The notes: generated from the letters alone by a model not told the origin. DNA of 64,000 nt from Clostridia bacterium (GCA_017503105.1 JAFVTS010000035.1:62001-126000); one strand, 5' to 3'. Positions 9,649 to 18,687 are shown, counted from the first letter of the stretch. Made by a program: numbers and translations.

Positions 9649-10368
9649 ATGCAGAAGTTGAACAGCTTCTCCGCCGGTGTGCGTGACGGAGTTTCGATAG
9701 GTCTTGGTTACCTTTCCGTTTCGTTCGCCTTTGGAATAATGGGCGTCGGCTCGGGTCTCTCTATTCTTGAGGTCGTGATGGTGTCTATGATGAACGTGAC
9801 CTCGGCGGGACAGCTTGCTGCGTTGCCGATACTCGCGAGTCTTGGCAGCGTCATTGAGCTTATCTTGACACAGGTGGTTATAAACGCGAGATACGCGCTT
9901 ATGTCGATCTCACTCTCACAAAGGCTTGCTCCCGACGTTGGCACGAAGGAGCGAATGCTCGTTGGATTCGTAAACACTGACGAGGTATTTGCAGTTGCCA
10001 CGGGAAAGGGAATGATGCTCGGAAAAATGTATCTTTTCGGACTTATTATCCCACCTTTTATAGGATGGACTATGGGAACGCTTCTCGGAGCTGTGCTTGG
10101 AAACGTTCTCCCCGTGATTTTGACGAACGCTCTTGGAATAGCACTTTATGCAATGTTCATAGCCATAGTTATTCCCGAGGGGCGCTCGGACAGAAGGACG
10201 GCCTTTTGCATACTTGTATCGGCGGCGCTTTCGTGCGCGTTCTTCTTCGTTCCGATTCTTAAAAGGATACCGTCGGGCTTCACGGTCATAATAATCGCCG
10301 TTGCGGTCTCGGCATTCTTTGCCGCTCTTTACCCGATAAAGGAAGAGGAGGTGACGGGTGATGCCTGA
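9649..10368 (+). CDS. azlC: AzlC family branched-chain amino acid exporter subunit
   Basis: A 239-residue membrane protein with about seven hydrophobic segments. The N-terminal block (GVSIGLGYLSVSFAFG, then MNVTSAGQLAA) and the YALMSISLSQ segment mark the AzlC/YgaZ family, the large subunit of a branched-chain amino acid or azaleucine exporter. The start ATG 9649 follows AAGGAAGG. It overlaps the small-subunit gene azlD by 8 bp, as is usual for this pair. The true exported substrate in this organism is inferred only. Confidence 0.9.
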   Translation: MQKLNSFSAGVRDGVSIGLGYLSVSFAFGIMGVGSGLSILEVVMVSMMNVTSAGQLAALPILASLGSVIELILTQVVINARYALMSISLSQRLAPDVGTKERMLVGFVNTDEVFAVATGKGMMLGKMYLFGLIIPPFIGWTMGTLLGAVLGNVLPVILTNALGIALYAMFIAIVIPEGRSDRRTAFCILVSAALSCAFFFVPILKRIPSGFTVIIIAVAVSAFFAALYPIKEEEVTGDA

Positions 10369-10678
10369 TATGAAATTCCTCTTTCTGCTTTTTTCGATGG
10401 CTCTTGTTACCTATCTTATAAGAGCTGTGCCTCTCGTCTTTATTAAAAAGCAGATAAAGAGCAGATTTATTCGCTCGTTCCTTTATTACGTGCCGTATTC
10501 GGTTTTGACGGTTATGACTTTCCCCGCCGTATTTTATTCAACGGGTCACCTCAGCTCAGCTGTTGCGGGCGTTGCCGTGGCGCTTGTGCTTTCGTATTTT
10601 AGGAAGCCGCTTTTGCCCGTTGCAGCTTCAGCGGCAGGTGCGGTATTCTTAGTCGAGCTTGCAATACTCTACATATAA
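10361..10678 (+). CDS. azlD: AzlD family exporter small subunit
   Basis: A 105-residue protein with four predicted membrane segments and the family N-terminus with YLIRAVPLVFI. It is the partner of AzlC. ATG 10361 is chosen because AGGAGGTGA lies 7 bp upstream inside azlC; the GTG at 10358 has poorer spacing. A strong bidirectional terminator follows at once, so azlCD ends this plus-strand block. Confidence 0.88.
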   Translation: MPDMKFLFLLFSMALVTYLIRAVPLVFIKKQIKSRFIRSFLYYVPYSVLTVMTFPAVFYSTGHLSSAVAGVAVALVLSYFRKPLLPVAASAAGAVFLVELAILYI

Positions 10679-10685
10679 TATATAA

Positions 10686-10734
10686 TAAAACAGCGGTGTT
10701 ACTCGCTTGCTTGGCGAGTAACACCGCTGTTTTA
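10686..10734. terminator. strong bidirectional terminator
   Basis: A 21-bp perfect stem (10686-10706 with 10714-10734) and a 7-base loop, with A/T tracts at both ends, lies between azlD (+) and the rhamnosidase-like gene (-), so it can stop both units. Confidence 0.93.
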
Positions 10735-10774
10735 TTGAAGGGCTTGAAAAAGCCGATACGTTTTAGGGAAAAAC

Positions 10775-12448
10775 TTATTGAGGGGAGTTATCGGATTTTT
10801 CGTTCGGGCGAACTATCTCCACCTCGTCGGGCGCGGTGATCTCAACTATCGGTCCGTCGGGCGATTTCGTGACCGAGATCTCTATATTTCCGTAAGGAGT
10901 GGGGTATGCGCCCTTCATCCACGAAAGACCTGCAAGCTCCGGCGCGACGAGGACCTTTTTGCACCCGGGCTCAAGCACCTTAACGCCGAGAAGATGCTCG
11001 GAGATCCACGGAAGCGGACCTGACGCCCAACCGTGCGCGAGGCTCCTTCTGTAACCGCGATAACAGTGCGCGCCGCCTTCGGCATAGATGTTTTTGAAGC
11101 CTTCGGTGGGGGGCGTGTCTATTTTTAACGGGGGGAGCTCACCCTCCGTTTCGGAGAGCTCGAAGTTTTCGAAGAATGTAGTAGCGCCGAGCTCGAGCAT
11201 AGCGCCCCAATATTTCTTGACCGTTTCAAGAGCGTGCTTCGTCAGACCGCATTCGGAGAGCGCGAGAAGGACGTAATAGCCGTAGAAGACGGAGATGTTG
11301 TGCGCCGTGTCGGTAGAAAGCGCGCTTGCCGCGTCCTCGGGACGCTTCTGACCCGAAAGAACTTGCATAGCTATCGCCTGCTTGTTTACCGACCAGAGGT
11401 TTCGCGAGGCAAGGCGTTTTTTGTAAGCGTCAAGTCTTTCCGCCACCGCGAGAAATTCTTCACCTCCGAGCGCCCGACAAAGATATGCGCCCCTGTCAAA
11501 CGCCATTACGGCAAGGGCGGAAAAAGCCGCGTCCTTTGCGGAATTGTTATCGTACATAGACCAATCAAGGAAATTCGGGAGTCCCGAAACGGAGCCGTCG
11601 GGATTGACGCACTTCGCAAAGCGTGAGAGAATGTCAAGAATACAGCCCATACTCTCGCGAAGATATTCCGCGTCCGCCGTGTGCATATAGAGATCGTACT
11701 GTATCATTACCCACCAGAGCGAGTACGACGGAAAAGTGTTCATCCACGCGTTCTTAGGCGTGGTGTTTTTTGCGAAGTCAAGGCTTTTTTTAACGCATTT
11801 GGTTTCGCCGAAAAGAGCGAGAGCGCATTTGACCTCGGGATGCATATCACCGACCCAAACGAGGCGGTCGCGCTTTATTCCGTCATAGAGCATATCCTGC
11901 ATATTAAGGTGCAGGGTCCTTGCTGACACTCGCCAGATCTCATTCAGCTTCTTATCGCTTGACTCAAAGCTGCCGCGCCACTCAAGCGCGCGGAAATCGG
12001 CACGGGCGAAGAGACCAATAAGAGCAAGCTGCCCGTCAAGAGCTCTTATCCTTACGAATCTGAAGCCGCATTTGCCGTATTCGAGAGAGCCGAAGCTCGG
12101 CACCGTGAGAACGGTGTCGCGTATGGAGTGGTCGTTCGTTGAGCCAAACTCTCCCGTATTTGAAAGAGCCTCAGCCGCCGATTCGCCGAAGGTAAGGCGG
12201 ATCTTTGAGCCGCTGTTTTTATGGAAAACGAGCTTGGCACCCCCTGAGATCTCCTCGCCGAAATCAACGAGCAACGTCGCACCTTCGGGAATCGTGCATA
12301 TCGAGCGCGGTGTGAGGGTAGGGTCGAAGCTGCCGCCCTTTGCGACGGCGGCAGTGCCGTCTATTCCGTCCTTGATTATAAATTTTTTAGGAGGAAGATA
12401 TCTATGTGTCAGCTCGTCAGACTTGTAATTATCGTTCTTAAAGAGCAT
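10775..12448 (-). CDS. alpha-L-rhamnosidase-like glycoside hydrolase (GH78-like)
   Basis: A 557-residue enzyme with an (alpha/alpha)6 six-hairpin fold. The motif DGIKRDRLVWVGDMHPE corresponds to the GH78 active-site segment (general form DCPxRERxxWxGD). The family C-terminal sequence AHGWASGPLPWISEHLLG is followed by a beta-sandwich (VLVAPELAGLSWMKG...TPYGNIEI). It lacks the large N-terminal beta domains of full GH78 enzymes and has no signal peptide, so it likely acts inside the cell on imported oligosaccharides. The start ATG 12448 is preceded by AAGGAG. Catalysis on rhamnosides is inferred. Confidence 0.8.
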   Translation of the reverse strand: MLFKNDNYKSDELTHRYLPPKKFIIKDGIDGTAAVAKGGSFDPTLTPRSICTIPEGATLLVDFGEEISGGAKLVFHKNSGSKIRLTFGESAAEALSNTGEFGSTNDHSIRDTVLTVPSFGSLEYGKCGFRFVRIRALDGQLALIGLFARADFRALEWRGSFESSDKKLNEIWRVSARTLHLNMQDMLYDGIKRDRLVWVGDMHPEVKCALALFGETKCVKKSLDFAKNTTPKNAWMNTFPSYSLWWVMIQYDLYMHTADAEYLRESMGCILDILSRFAKCVNPDGSVSGLPNFLDWSMYDNNSAKDAAFSALAVMAFDRGAYLCRALGGEEFLAVAERLDAYKKRLASRNLWSVNKQAIAMQVLSGQKRPEDAASALSTDTAHNISVFYGYYVLLALSECGLTKHALETVKKYWGAMLELGATTFFENFELSETEGELPPLKIDTPPTEGFKNIYAEGGAHCYRGYRRSLAHGWASGPLPWISEHLLGVKVLEPGCKKVLVAPELAGLSWMKGAYPTPYGNIEISVTKSPDGPIVEITAPDEVEIVRPNEKSDNSPQ

Positions 12449-12474
12449 TTTTTCTCCTTTCTTTTCCTGCTTTT

Positions 12475-12504
12475 AAGAAAACGGGCGGTATTATTCGCCC
12501 GTTT
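12475..12504 (-). terminator. terminator after DUF3267 gene
   Basis: A 9-bp stem AAACGGGCG/CGCCCGTTT with an 8-base loop and a T-rich run on the minus strand separates the DUF3267 gene from the downstream hydrolase gene. Confidence 0.65.
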
Positions 12505-12507
12505 AAG

Positions 12508-13068
12508 TTATTTGGAATACACGCGCATAGCCGTCCCCGTGTCGTAAACGAGGATATCGCGCGGAGCTTTTAAAAGCCGCGCCGTTACGTAAAGGTCGCC
12601 TGCCGCCCCCGATACGTTCATCACTTGAATGAAATATACGGGATAAAACCAAAGCGGCGGCAAAACGACGTTCAAAACGGCGAGCACACCCCCGAGCAAG
12701 ACGACGGGAGCGAGGGCTATTATTACGTAATGCCACTTTGAAAAGTAGAAATCGGCACCCGCAAAGGCGTAAAGCCCCGAAAATCCGTAGTGCGGCCATC
12801 TGCACCCGAAAATTATCATAAATAACCCGTGCGTCAGCTCGTGGAGTATTAAATAAACGAAGCAACCGACGGCGGTAATGATAGCCGCGAAAGCAAGATC
12901 ATCAGGCGTAATACCCGAAAAACCGCGAAGGATAACGGCGGCCACGAGCATAGCTACCGTAATAAGCACGCAGATCGCGTTTACGGTGATGAGCTGCTTT
13001 TTGTTTTTTTGCAGGTCTATTGAAATTGACTCGGAATACCCCTCGGGGAGCACTTTTACACTTTTCAT
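12508..13068 (-). CDS. DUF3267 putative membrane zinc metalloprotease
   Basis: A 186-residue protein with about four hydrophobic segments. The motif HELTH sits at the end of a membrane helix and is a canonical HExxH zinc site, as in site-2-protease-like DUF3267 proteins. A second conserved block (FAGADFYFSKWHYVIIALAP) and a C-terminal GAAGDLYVTARLL segment fit the family. It begins only 4 bp after the glnN stop, so it is in the glnN operon. The substrate and role are unknown. Confidence 0.8.
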   Translation of the reverse strand: MKSVKVLPEGYSESISIDLQKNKKQLITVNAICVLITVAMLVAAVILRGFSGITPDDLAFAAIITAVGCFVYLILHELTHGLFMIIFGCRWPHYGFSGLYAFAGADFYFSKWHYVIIALAPVVLLGGVLAVLNVVLPPLWFYPVYFIQVMNVSGAAGDLYVTARLLKAPRDILVYDTGTAMRVYSK

Positions 13069-13072
13069 AATT

Positions 13073-15172
13073 TTAAATTCTGAAGGTCATATCACCGTAT
13101 GAGGGCACGGGCCACGCATCTCTTGCGGTAAGAGTTTCCATCTTGTCGACCGCACGGCGCAGAGCGTCCATCTTCGGAATAACCGAGTTCATATAGTAAA
13201 GCGCTGCCTCTTCGTCACACTTTTTGCCAGCGGCGGTGTTCTGAACACGCTCAAGCTCCGAGTGCGCCGTAAAGGTCTTTGAGAGAAGAGCGGAGAGGGA
13301 TTCGATGATAGCCTCCTCGCAGTGACAGTCGATATTCTTTATTGCCGAGCGCTTGGCGTTTACGCCCTCGCAGAGCTCGCTTATGTATTTGGAAACGGCG
13401 GGAATGAAATCGCGCACCGTCATCTCGAGCATAGTTTTTGCCTCGATGCTCTTTATCTTTCTGTAACTTTCGAAGAATATCTCACGGCGAGAGCGCATTT
13501 CCGTTTCGCTCATAACACCGAATTTTTCAAAGAGGGCTATGTTCTTTTCGTCGGTAAAGTGCTCGTAAGCCTCGGGAGAGCATTTGAAGTTTGAAAGCCC
13601 GCGGCGTTCCGCCTCTTCCTCCCATTCCTTGGAATACGAGTTTCCCGCGAAGAGGATGCGCCTGTGTGCCTTGAGGTTTTCCGAAATGAGCTTGTCAAGC
13701 GCGGAGTCGAAATCGTCAGCTGCCTCAAGCACGTCCGCAAAGTCGGAGAAGGATTTTGCGACGGCGGTGTTGAGGACGATGTTTGAAAGCGCTATATTCT
13801 GCGACGAGCCGACCATTCTGAATTCGAATTTGTTACCCGTAAAGGCAAAGGGGGACGTGCGGTTTCTGTCCGTCGTGTCACGTCTTATAGAGGGGATGGC
13901 GTGCGTGCCGAGTGACATATATTTAGTTGTCTTTTTGGAGTATTCCGAGCCTTCTATGATGGAGTTCACTATCATATCAAGCTCGTCCCCGAGGAAGATG
14001 GAGATTATCGCGGGGGGAGCCTCGTTTCCGCCAAGGCGGCAGTCGTTGCCTGCCGTTGCCGCAGATATGCGGAGAAGATCCTGATATTCGTCGACCGCTT
14101 TTATAACGGCGGTAAGAACGAGAAGGAACTGCTTGTTCTCGGCAGGGATCTTGCCGGGCTTCAGAAGATTTACACCCGTGTCGGTGCTGAGCGACCAGTT
14201 GTTATGCTTGCCCGAGCCATTGATTCCGTCGAAGGGTTTTTCCGCAAGAAGGCACGCCATACCGTACTTTGGCGCAAGCTTCTTCATATATTCCATAGTC
14301 AGAAGGTTCTGATCCGTGGCGATGTTGGTAGTGCTGAAAATGGGAGCAAGCTCGTGCTGTGCGGGGGCTGCTTCGTTGTGCTTGGTCTTTGCGCTGATGC
14401 CAAGCTTCCAAAGCTCGCGGTCGAGCTCTTGCATATATGCGCTCACACGCGCGGGAAGAGCACCGAAGTAATGGTCTTCAAGCTCCTGTCCCTTGACTGC
14501 GGGTGCTCCGAAGAGTGTTCTTCCGCAATAGAAGAGGTCGCGTCTTGCTTTGAAATCCGCCTCGTCGATGAGGAAATATTCCTGCTCGGCACCGACGGTC
14601 GTAACTATTCTTTCAGTCGCGGTATCACCGAAGAGGCGCACTATCCTGAGTCCCGCCTCGTTTATCGCGTCCATAGAACGGAGCAGGGGGGTCTTCGTGT
14701 CAAGAGCCTCGCCTCCGTATGAGCAAAACGCCGTGGGAATGTAGAGCGAGCCGTCTTTTATAAAAGCGTAGGACGCAGGGTCCCAAGCGGTATAACCCCT
14801 CGCCTCAAAGGTGGCACGAAGTCCGCCTGAGGGGAAGGACGATGCGTCGGGCTCGCCTTTTATAAGCTCCTTGCCCGAGAATTCCATTATTGCCTTTCCG
14901 CCACCGACGGGGGTAAGGAAGGCGTCGTGCTTTTCAGCCGTAACACCCGTAAGAGGCTGGAACCAATGTGTGAAGTGCGTTGCACCGTGTTCTATCGCCC
15001 AGTCCTTCATCGCGCTTGCTACAATATCGGCAATGCCCGCGTCTATCTCCTTGCCCATAGCAATGGTATTCAGGAGTGATTTGTAGACCTCCTTCGGAAG
15101 TCTTTCTCGCATCACGTCCTCGTTAAACACGCGCGAGGCAAATATATCGGGAATTCTTTCTCGCATTTCCAT
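13073..15172 (-). CDS. glnN: type III glutamine synthetase
   Basis: A 699-residue GlnN enzyme, the large form of glutamine synthetase found in many anaerobes; it makes glutamine from glutamate, ammonia and ATP in the cytosol. The N-terminal GSIII block ([16 protein letters not shown]) is followed by THWFQPLTG, the catalytic [33 protein letters not shown] and a [10 protein letters not shown] segment. The length matches the family. A TTGACA-17-TAAAAT promoter lies upstream on the minus strand. Confidence 0.96.
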   Translation of the reverse strand: MEMRERIPDIFASRVFNEDVMRERLPKEVYKSLLNTIAMGKEIDAGIADIVASAMKDWAIEHGATHFTHWFQPLTGVTAEKHDAFLTPVGGGKAIMEFSGKELIKGEPDASSFPSGGLRATFEARGYTAWDPASYAFIKDGSLYIPTAFCSYGGEALDTKTPLLRSMDAINEAGLRIVRLFGDTATERIVTTVGAEQEYFLIDEADFKARRDLFYCGRTLFGAPAVKGQELEDHYFGALPARVSAYMQELDRELWKLGISAKTKHNEAAPAQHELAPIFSTTNIATDQNLLTMEYMKKLAPKYGMACLLAEKPFDGINGSGKHNNWSLSTDTGVNLLKPGKIPAENKQFLLVLTAVIKAVDEYQDLLRISAATAGNDCRLGGNEAPPAIISIFLGDELDMIVNSIIEGSEYSKKTTKYMSLGTHAIPSIRRDTTDRNRTSPFAFTGNKFEFRMVGSSQNIALSNIVLNTAVAKSFSDFADVLEAADDFDSALDKLISENLKAHRRILFAGNSYSKEWEEEAERRGLSNFKCSPEAYEHFTDEKNIALFEKFGVMSETEMRSRREIFFESYRKIKSIEAKTMLEMTVRDFIPAVSKYISELCEGVNAKRSAIKNIDCHCEEAIIESLSALLSKTFTAHSELERVQNTAAGKKCDEEAALYYMNSVIPKMDALRRAVDKMETLTARDAWPVPSYGDMTFRI

Positions 15173-15212
15173 TTTTTCAATTCCTTCTCTTTCTTAATCC
15201 TTTAATGATGTT

Positions 15213-15241
15213 ATTTTATCATAAAATAAAGAGAATGTCAA
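15213..15241 (-). promoter_or_regulatory. glnN promoter
   Basis: The minus strand reads TTGACA (15241-15236), 17 bp, then TAAAAT (15218-15213), about 40 bp before the glnN start. Confidence 0.75.
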
Positions 15242-15336
15242 TTTGTTTTTATAAAATATATTAAGAGTTCTTTGTCATAAAGGAAGTAAAAAACGAATTT
15301 ATTTGTAACAAAGCGCGATGAGCAAAAGCAAACGGA

Positions 15337-15390
15337 ATGTTGACAAGTAAACATTTATGTGATATAATAGCTGATGTTGACAAGTAAACA
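15337..15390 (+). promoter_or_regulatory. degV promoter with duplicated operator-like repeat
   Basis: TTGACA at 15340-15345 and TATAAT at 15363-15368 are 17 bp apart, a consensus promoter. A 17-bp direct repeat (ATGTTGACAAGTAAACA) occurs at 15337-15353, covering the -35 box, and again at 15374-15390, near the expected transcript start. Each copy contains the near-palindrome GTTGACAAGTAAAC. This placement is typical of repressor sites. Confidence 0.72.
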
Positions 15391-15431
15391 AGTTGCGACT
15401 TTTATTGAAATTCTTATTCAGGAGAGCTCTG

Positions 15432-16259
15432 ATGCTGAAAATTTTCGTCGATTCGGGAAGCAGTATAAAAAGAGGGGAGTGCGAGGCGCTCGGTGTAGAA
15501 ATGCTTCCGCTCAGAATAAGCCTTGGGGAAGAGGAGTATTTAGACGGTGTAAATATTACGTCCGAGATATTTTACGACGCCCTGATAAACAAAAAGCTGT
15601 TTCCAAAAACCTCTCTCCCCTCGCTTGCCGACGCCGAGGCAAGGATCAACGCCTGCACCGATGCGGGGGACGACGTGCTCGTCTTGACTATATCGTCCGG
15701 TATATCGGGCACGTTCAGCACTTTTAAAGCTATGTTTTCGGCAAATCCGCGCGTGAGGGTGATAGACACGAAGACGGCGGTCGGCGGTATCAGGATCCTT
15801 GTGGGTGAGGCGCTGAAGCATAAAGACGAGCCGCTTGACAAAGTCGAAAAGGCGGTATTGGAGCTCATACCGCGCATCCGTGTCATAGCCATTCCCGAAA
15901 CGCTCGAATATCTTCACCGCGGCGGTAGACTCTCGAGAGCCGCTTTCACCGTCGGAAGCGTGCTTCATCTCAAGCCCTTGATAACGCTTGATTCCTCGGA
16001 CGGACGGGTGAAGGTCTTGGCAAAGGCTCTTGGCATTCGCCGTTCGATGGAGGCTCTCGTCGGGCACCTTTCGTCGGCTGACACCTCTTATCCGATAGTG
16101 CCGTCGTATACCTACGACAGAGCCAATATAGAACGCCTCGTAGCTATGACGGACGAGCGCCTGATGGGTGCTATGACGGAATATGACGATCTTGATTTTG
16201 CGATAGCTTGCCATTGGGGACCGTCGGCGTTTGGATTTATATTCGTGGCAAAGGAATGA
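15432..16259 (+). CDS. DegV family fatty-acid-binding protein
   Basis: A 275-residue DegV/FakB-type protein, which binds a fatty acid and presents it to the FakA kinase for phospholipid synthesis. Seen are the N-terminal VDSGSS, the ligand-loop motif TISSGISGTFSTF, VIDTKTAVGG, and RGGRLSRAAFTVGSVLHLKPLI. The start is ATG 15432 after AGGAGA; a TTG at 15393 would add 13 poorly fitting residues. The promoter carries a duplicated operator-like repeat. No fakA is in the window. Confidence 0.9.
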   Translation: MLKIFVDSGSSIKRGECEALGVEMLPLRISLGEEEYLDGVNITSEIFYDALINKKLFPKTSLPSLADAEARINACTDAGDDVLVLTISSGISGTFSTFKAMFSANPRVRVIDTKTAVGGIRILVGEALKHKDEPLDKVEKAVLELIPRIRVIAIPETLEYLHRGGRLSRAAFTVGSVLHLKPLITLDSSDGRVKVLAKALGIRRSMEALVGHLSSADTSYPIVPSYTYDRANIERLVAMTDERLMGAMTEYDDLDFAIACHWGPSAFGFIFVAKE

Positions 16260-16286
16260 GAGATAGCCTCAGAGGCAGAGAAAAAC

Positions 16287-16318
16287 GGACGCTGTGAAAA
16301 ACGCAGCGCCCATTTTCT
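16287..16318. terminator. terminator between degV and S24 repressor
   Basis: A GC-rich hairpin (16287-16294 with 16304-16311, one mismatch) is followed by ATTTTCTTATT. It lies between convergent genes and probably serves degV. Confidence 0.6.
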
Positions 16319-16328
16319 TATTATTAAA

Positions 16329-16952
16329 TTATATAACCGCACTCTGAAAAGCGACAGCCTTGCCGATTATTTTTATCTGCTCAAGCTCACCGCCGACGAA
16401 GACGAGCGGCGCGTATCGGGGATTTTCGGGCGAAAGGATGAGCTTGCCCTCCTCGGGATAGTAATAAACGCGCTTCAGGGTCGCCTCGTCGTTTATTATC
16501 ACGGCGGCGATCTCTCCGTTATCCACAGAGTCCTGAGAGCGAATGAATACCGTGTCACCGTCGTATATGCGTGCCCCTATCATTGAATCTCCGACAGCTC
16601 TTAAGCAAAAATCCGCATCAAGGTTCATATCCGCGGAGGCAAAGCTCTCGTGCTCTTCTTCGGCGTAGATGGGCTGACCGCACGAGATGCTTCCGAGCAG
16701 GGGGAGCTTCTTCGTTGACAGCGGTACCGTATTTTTATATTTCATCGGCGTTATCTGATCCCAACCCATAAGCTCGCTCGGCGACGTGCCGAGTGCCGCT
16801 GCAAGACGTTCTATCTTCTCGGGCGGTATATTGTTTATAATTCCGTTTTCGTATCTGTGAATGGTTTGCTTGCTCGTTCCTATCCTTGCCGCAAGCTCGT
16901 CAAGGGTTATCTTTTTTTCTTTTCTGAGCTGGCGTAATTTGTTTGCTTGCAC
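16329..16952 (-). CDS. XRE-family repressor with S24 (LexA-like) domain
   Basis: A 207-residue protein with an N-terminal Cro/CI helix-turn-helix (LDELAARIGTSKQTIHRYENG, residues about 18-38) and a C-terminal S24 autoprotease domain. The catalytic Ser is in AVGDSMIGARI and the Lys in EATLKRVYYY; the probable cleavage site is Cys-Gly in GSISCGQP. Such proteins repress until RecA filaments trigger self-cleavage. It starts at GTG 16952 with AAGGAG 8 bp upstream. It is divergent from two small unknown genes, and the shared 224-bp gap is full of palindromes. It differs from true LexA by its XRE-type DNA-binding domain. Confidence 0.9.
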   Translation of the reverse strand: MQANKLRQLRKEKKITLDELAARIGTSKQTIHRYENGIINNIPPEKIERLAAALGTSPSELMGWDQITPMKYKNTVPLSTKKLPLLGSISCGQPIYAEEEHESFASADMNLDADFCLRAVGDSMIGARIYDGDTVFIRSQDSVDNGEIAAVIINDEATLKRVYYYPEEGKLILSPENPRYAPLVFVGGELEQIKIIGKAVAFQSAVI

Positions 16953-16979
16953 GGCTTTACTCCTTTTAATCGACGCTAA

Positions 16980-17124
16980 AGGTGATTTTTCACCTTATTC
17001 TATTATATTTTAACACAAAGTCACTTGTTATGCAATAGTTTTGTCGAAAAAAACTTGAGATTTTTTCGAAAAATCACTTGACAGGTGACAAAATTTATGC
17101 TATTATAGTCACGTAACAAGTTAC
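16980..17124. promoter_or_regulatory. operator cluster between S24 repressor and divergent genes
   Basis: Four inverted repeats lie here: AGGTGA-TTTT-TCACCT (16980-16995), GTCACTTGTTAT (17020-17031), TCACTTGACAGGTGA (17074-17088) and GTAACAAGTTAC (17113-17124). The third overlaps a TTGACA (17078-17083)-17-TATTAT (17101-17106) promoter reading right; an ATTATA at 17002-17007 is the likely -10 for the repressor gene. Binding by the S24 repressor is inferred from placement. Confidence 0.7.
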
Positions 17125-17176
17125 TTTATGCAAAAAAGTTGCTTGATATGACTATTTTTGAAAGGAATGATGTATT

Positions 17177-17482
17177 TTGAAAAGGACGTTTAACGCTTAT
17201 ACGGCGCCGTACGGAATCGAATTAAGAGGCGCTGAGCACGCAAGGCGGCAAATGCGGGTGATAAGAGCCGAAATCGCCGAGGTGAACAAGACCCTTGACG
17301 CGCGCGGAGCTCTTATGGAAATGCTCTCGGAATGCGGTGAGGCAGGGGGCAGAAGCGCGGAAGAGATGAGGGAGCTTTTGTCTGAAACCAAAAAGAGCTT
17401 GGAGCAGCTTTGCGAGCTTGACGGACTTCTTGAGACTTTGCTTTCCGAATGGAGGGCGGTAAAATGCGCGGTGAGTATGTAA
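17177..17482 (+). CDS. hypothetical coiled-coil protein
   Basis: A 101-residue soluble, helix-rich protein that I do not recognise. Its middle (residues about 23-90) is rich in Glu, Leu, Arg and Lys with heptad-like spacing, so a coiled coil is likely. The start appears to be TTG 17177, with AAAGGA 10 bp upstream; ATGs at 17167 and 17170 read into an early stop. Its promoter is overlapped by an operator-like palindrome, suggesting control by the divergent S24 repressor. It overlaps the next gene by 19 bp, so the pair is one unit. Confidence 0.6.
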   Translation: MKRTFNAYTAPYGIELRGAEHARRQMRVIRAEIAEVNKTLDARGALMEMLSECGEAGGRSAEEMRELLSETKKSLEQLCELDGLLETLLSEWRAVKCAVSM

Positions 17483-17796
17483 AGGGTGTCCTTCTTCCGA
17501 CCCTTGACGCCCTCGTCGTGGCGGTATGCGCGGATTATGAAAGGAGGGAAAGTCTTTTGAGATCCGAAGTGCTCTCTTTGCGTACGAGAGCGGAGCTTCG
17601 CTACCTAAATTATATAATAAGCACGGCGACCGCTGAAATCGCCGAGCCCTGCTACGTGAATCTTTTTATCGACGAGATAGGCTCGCGCACGGGATTTGCG
17701 CACTCCGCAATAGAAGGGATGGGAGAGGAGGCGTATAAGATACGAAAAATGGAAATCAAGAGAAACATAGCGAAAAAACTGCATTTTTGTGACTGA
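17464..17796 (+). CDS. hypothetical protein, second gene of S24-controlled pair
   Basis: A 110-residue protein of unknown function. It is soluble and mostly helical, with an ERRESLLRSEVLSLRTRAEL stretch and a basic C-terminus ending in KKLHFCD. GGAGGG at 17451-17456 lies 7 bp before ATG 17464, which is preferred to the in-frame ATG at 17449. It is coupled to the preceding coiled-coil gene by overlap. No domain is recognised; it could be a lineage-specific stress or phage-derived gene. Confidence 0.6.
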   Translation: MRGEYVKGVLLPTLDALVVAVCADYERRESLLRSEVLSLRTRAELRYLNYIISTATAEIAEPCYVNLFIDEIGSRTGFAHSAIEGMGEEAYKIRKMEIKRNIAKKLHFCD

Positions 17797-17909
17797 TAAA
17801 AAAAGAAATTTTGCAAGGTCTTCTTTTGTGACAAAATATGCCAACTGCGCTGTGCTAAAATATATCCGAATAGGGCACGCGAGTGCCTGGAAAAAAGAGG
17901 ATTTAAAAA

Positions 17910-18230
17910 ATGACGGAAGACGTAATTATCAGTGAAAAGGACGGAAGGCTTACAGCCGCCTTGAAATGTGAGCTTGATCACTGCTCCGCGAAGCGGATAA
18001 GAGAGAAGATAGACCCTGCCGTGTTTATGTACAGACCCGAGACGCTGGTGCTCGATTTTACGGACGTTCACTTTATGGACAGCTCTGGCATCGGGCTTAT
18101 AATAGGCAGGACGGAGGTCGCTGCCGAGGTTGGGGCCGCGGTAAGGCTCGTCGGTCTTTCCGACGGACTTATGAAGCTTGTAAGGCTCTCGGGAATTGAA
18201 AAAATATCGGGACTCGCCGTCACGAGATAG
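17910..18230 (+). CDS. spoIIAA: anti-sigma F factor antagonist SpoIIAA
   Basis: A 106-residue STAS-domain protein. In sporulation SpoIIAA, when dephosphorylated by SpoIIE, binds SpoIIAB and frees sigma F in the forespore. The phosphoacceptor motif DSSGIGLIIGR is present. It is followed by spoIIAB and sigF in the standard order. AGAGGA lies 8 bp before the ATG. The 113 bp upstream contain no convincing sigma-A promoter, and I could not fix a sigma-H one with confidence. Confidence 0.95.
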   Translation: MTEDVIISEKDGRLTAALKCELDHCSAKRIREKIDPAVFMYRPETLVLDFTDVHFMDSSGIGLIIGRTEVAAEVGAAVRLVGLSDGLMKLVRLSGIEKISGLAVTR

Positions 18231-18240
18231 GATGAATGAT

Positions 18241-18687
18241 ATGAAAAAAATAATTAACGAAATGAAGCTTCGCCTCCCTGCGGTAGGCGTGAACGAGGCT
18301 GTCGCGAGATCTTGCATTTGCGCGTTCGTAGCAGAGCTCAATCCGACGGTGGAGGAGCTCGGAGATTTAAGACTTGCGGTGAGTGAGGCGGTAACGAACT
18401 GTATAGTTCACGCATATCGCGATTCATTGCCGACCGACAGAAACGCGAATATCTACATATCCGTTCGCCTCTACGACTCAAGGGAGGTCTCCGTTGAGAT
18501 CTCCGACAACGGCTGCGGCATCGAGGACGTGGCAAAGGCAAGAGAGCCGATGTATACGAGCACGGTAGGCTGCGAGAGATGCGGAATGGGCTTTCTCGTA
18601 ATGGAGAGCTTTATGGACTCTTTAAGCGTAAAATCAACCCCGGGCAAGGGCACTACCGTTCTTATGAGAAAAATCTTTAAGCCTTGA
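18241..18687 (+). CDS. spoIIAB: anti-sigma F factor SpoIIAB
   Basis: A 148-residue GHKL-fold serine kinase that sequesters sigma F and phosphorylates SpoIIAA. The N-box LRLAVSEAVTNCIVHAY, the G1 box ISDNGCGIEDV and the G2 region RCGMGFLVMESFMD are visible. AGGATG across the spoIIAA stop gives ATG 18241 a normal 8-bp spacing; ATG 18232, three codons upstream, remains possible. Confidence 0.95.
   Translation: MKKIINEMKLRLPAVGVNEAVARSCICAFVAELNPTVEELGDLRLAVSEAVTNCIVHAYRDSLPTDRNANIYISVRLYDSREVSVEISDNGCGIEDVAKAREPMYTSTVGCERCGMGFLVMESFMDSLSVKSTPGKGTTVLMRKIFKP

Noticed and set aside
17810-17909. Sigma-H promoter before spoIIAA
   Set aside because: A CCGAAT-like -10 is present but no matching AGGA-type -35 at the right distance, so it was not listed.
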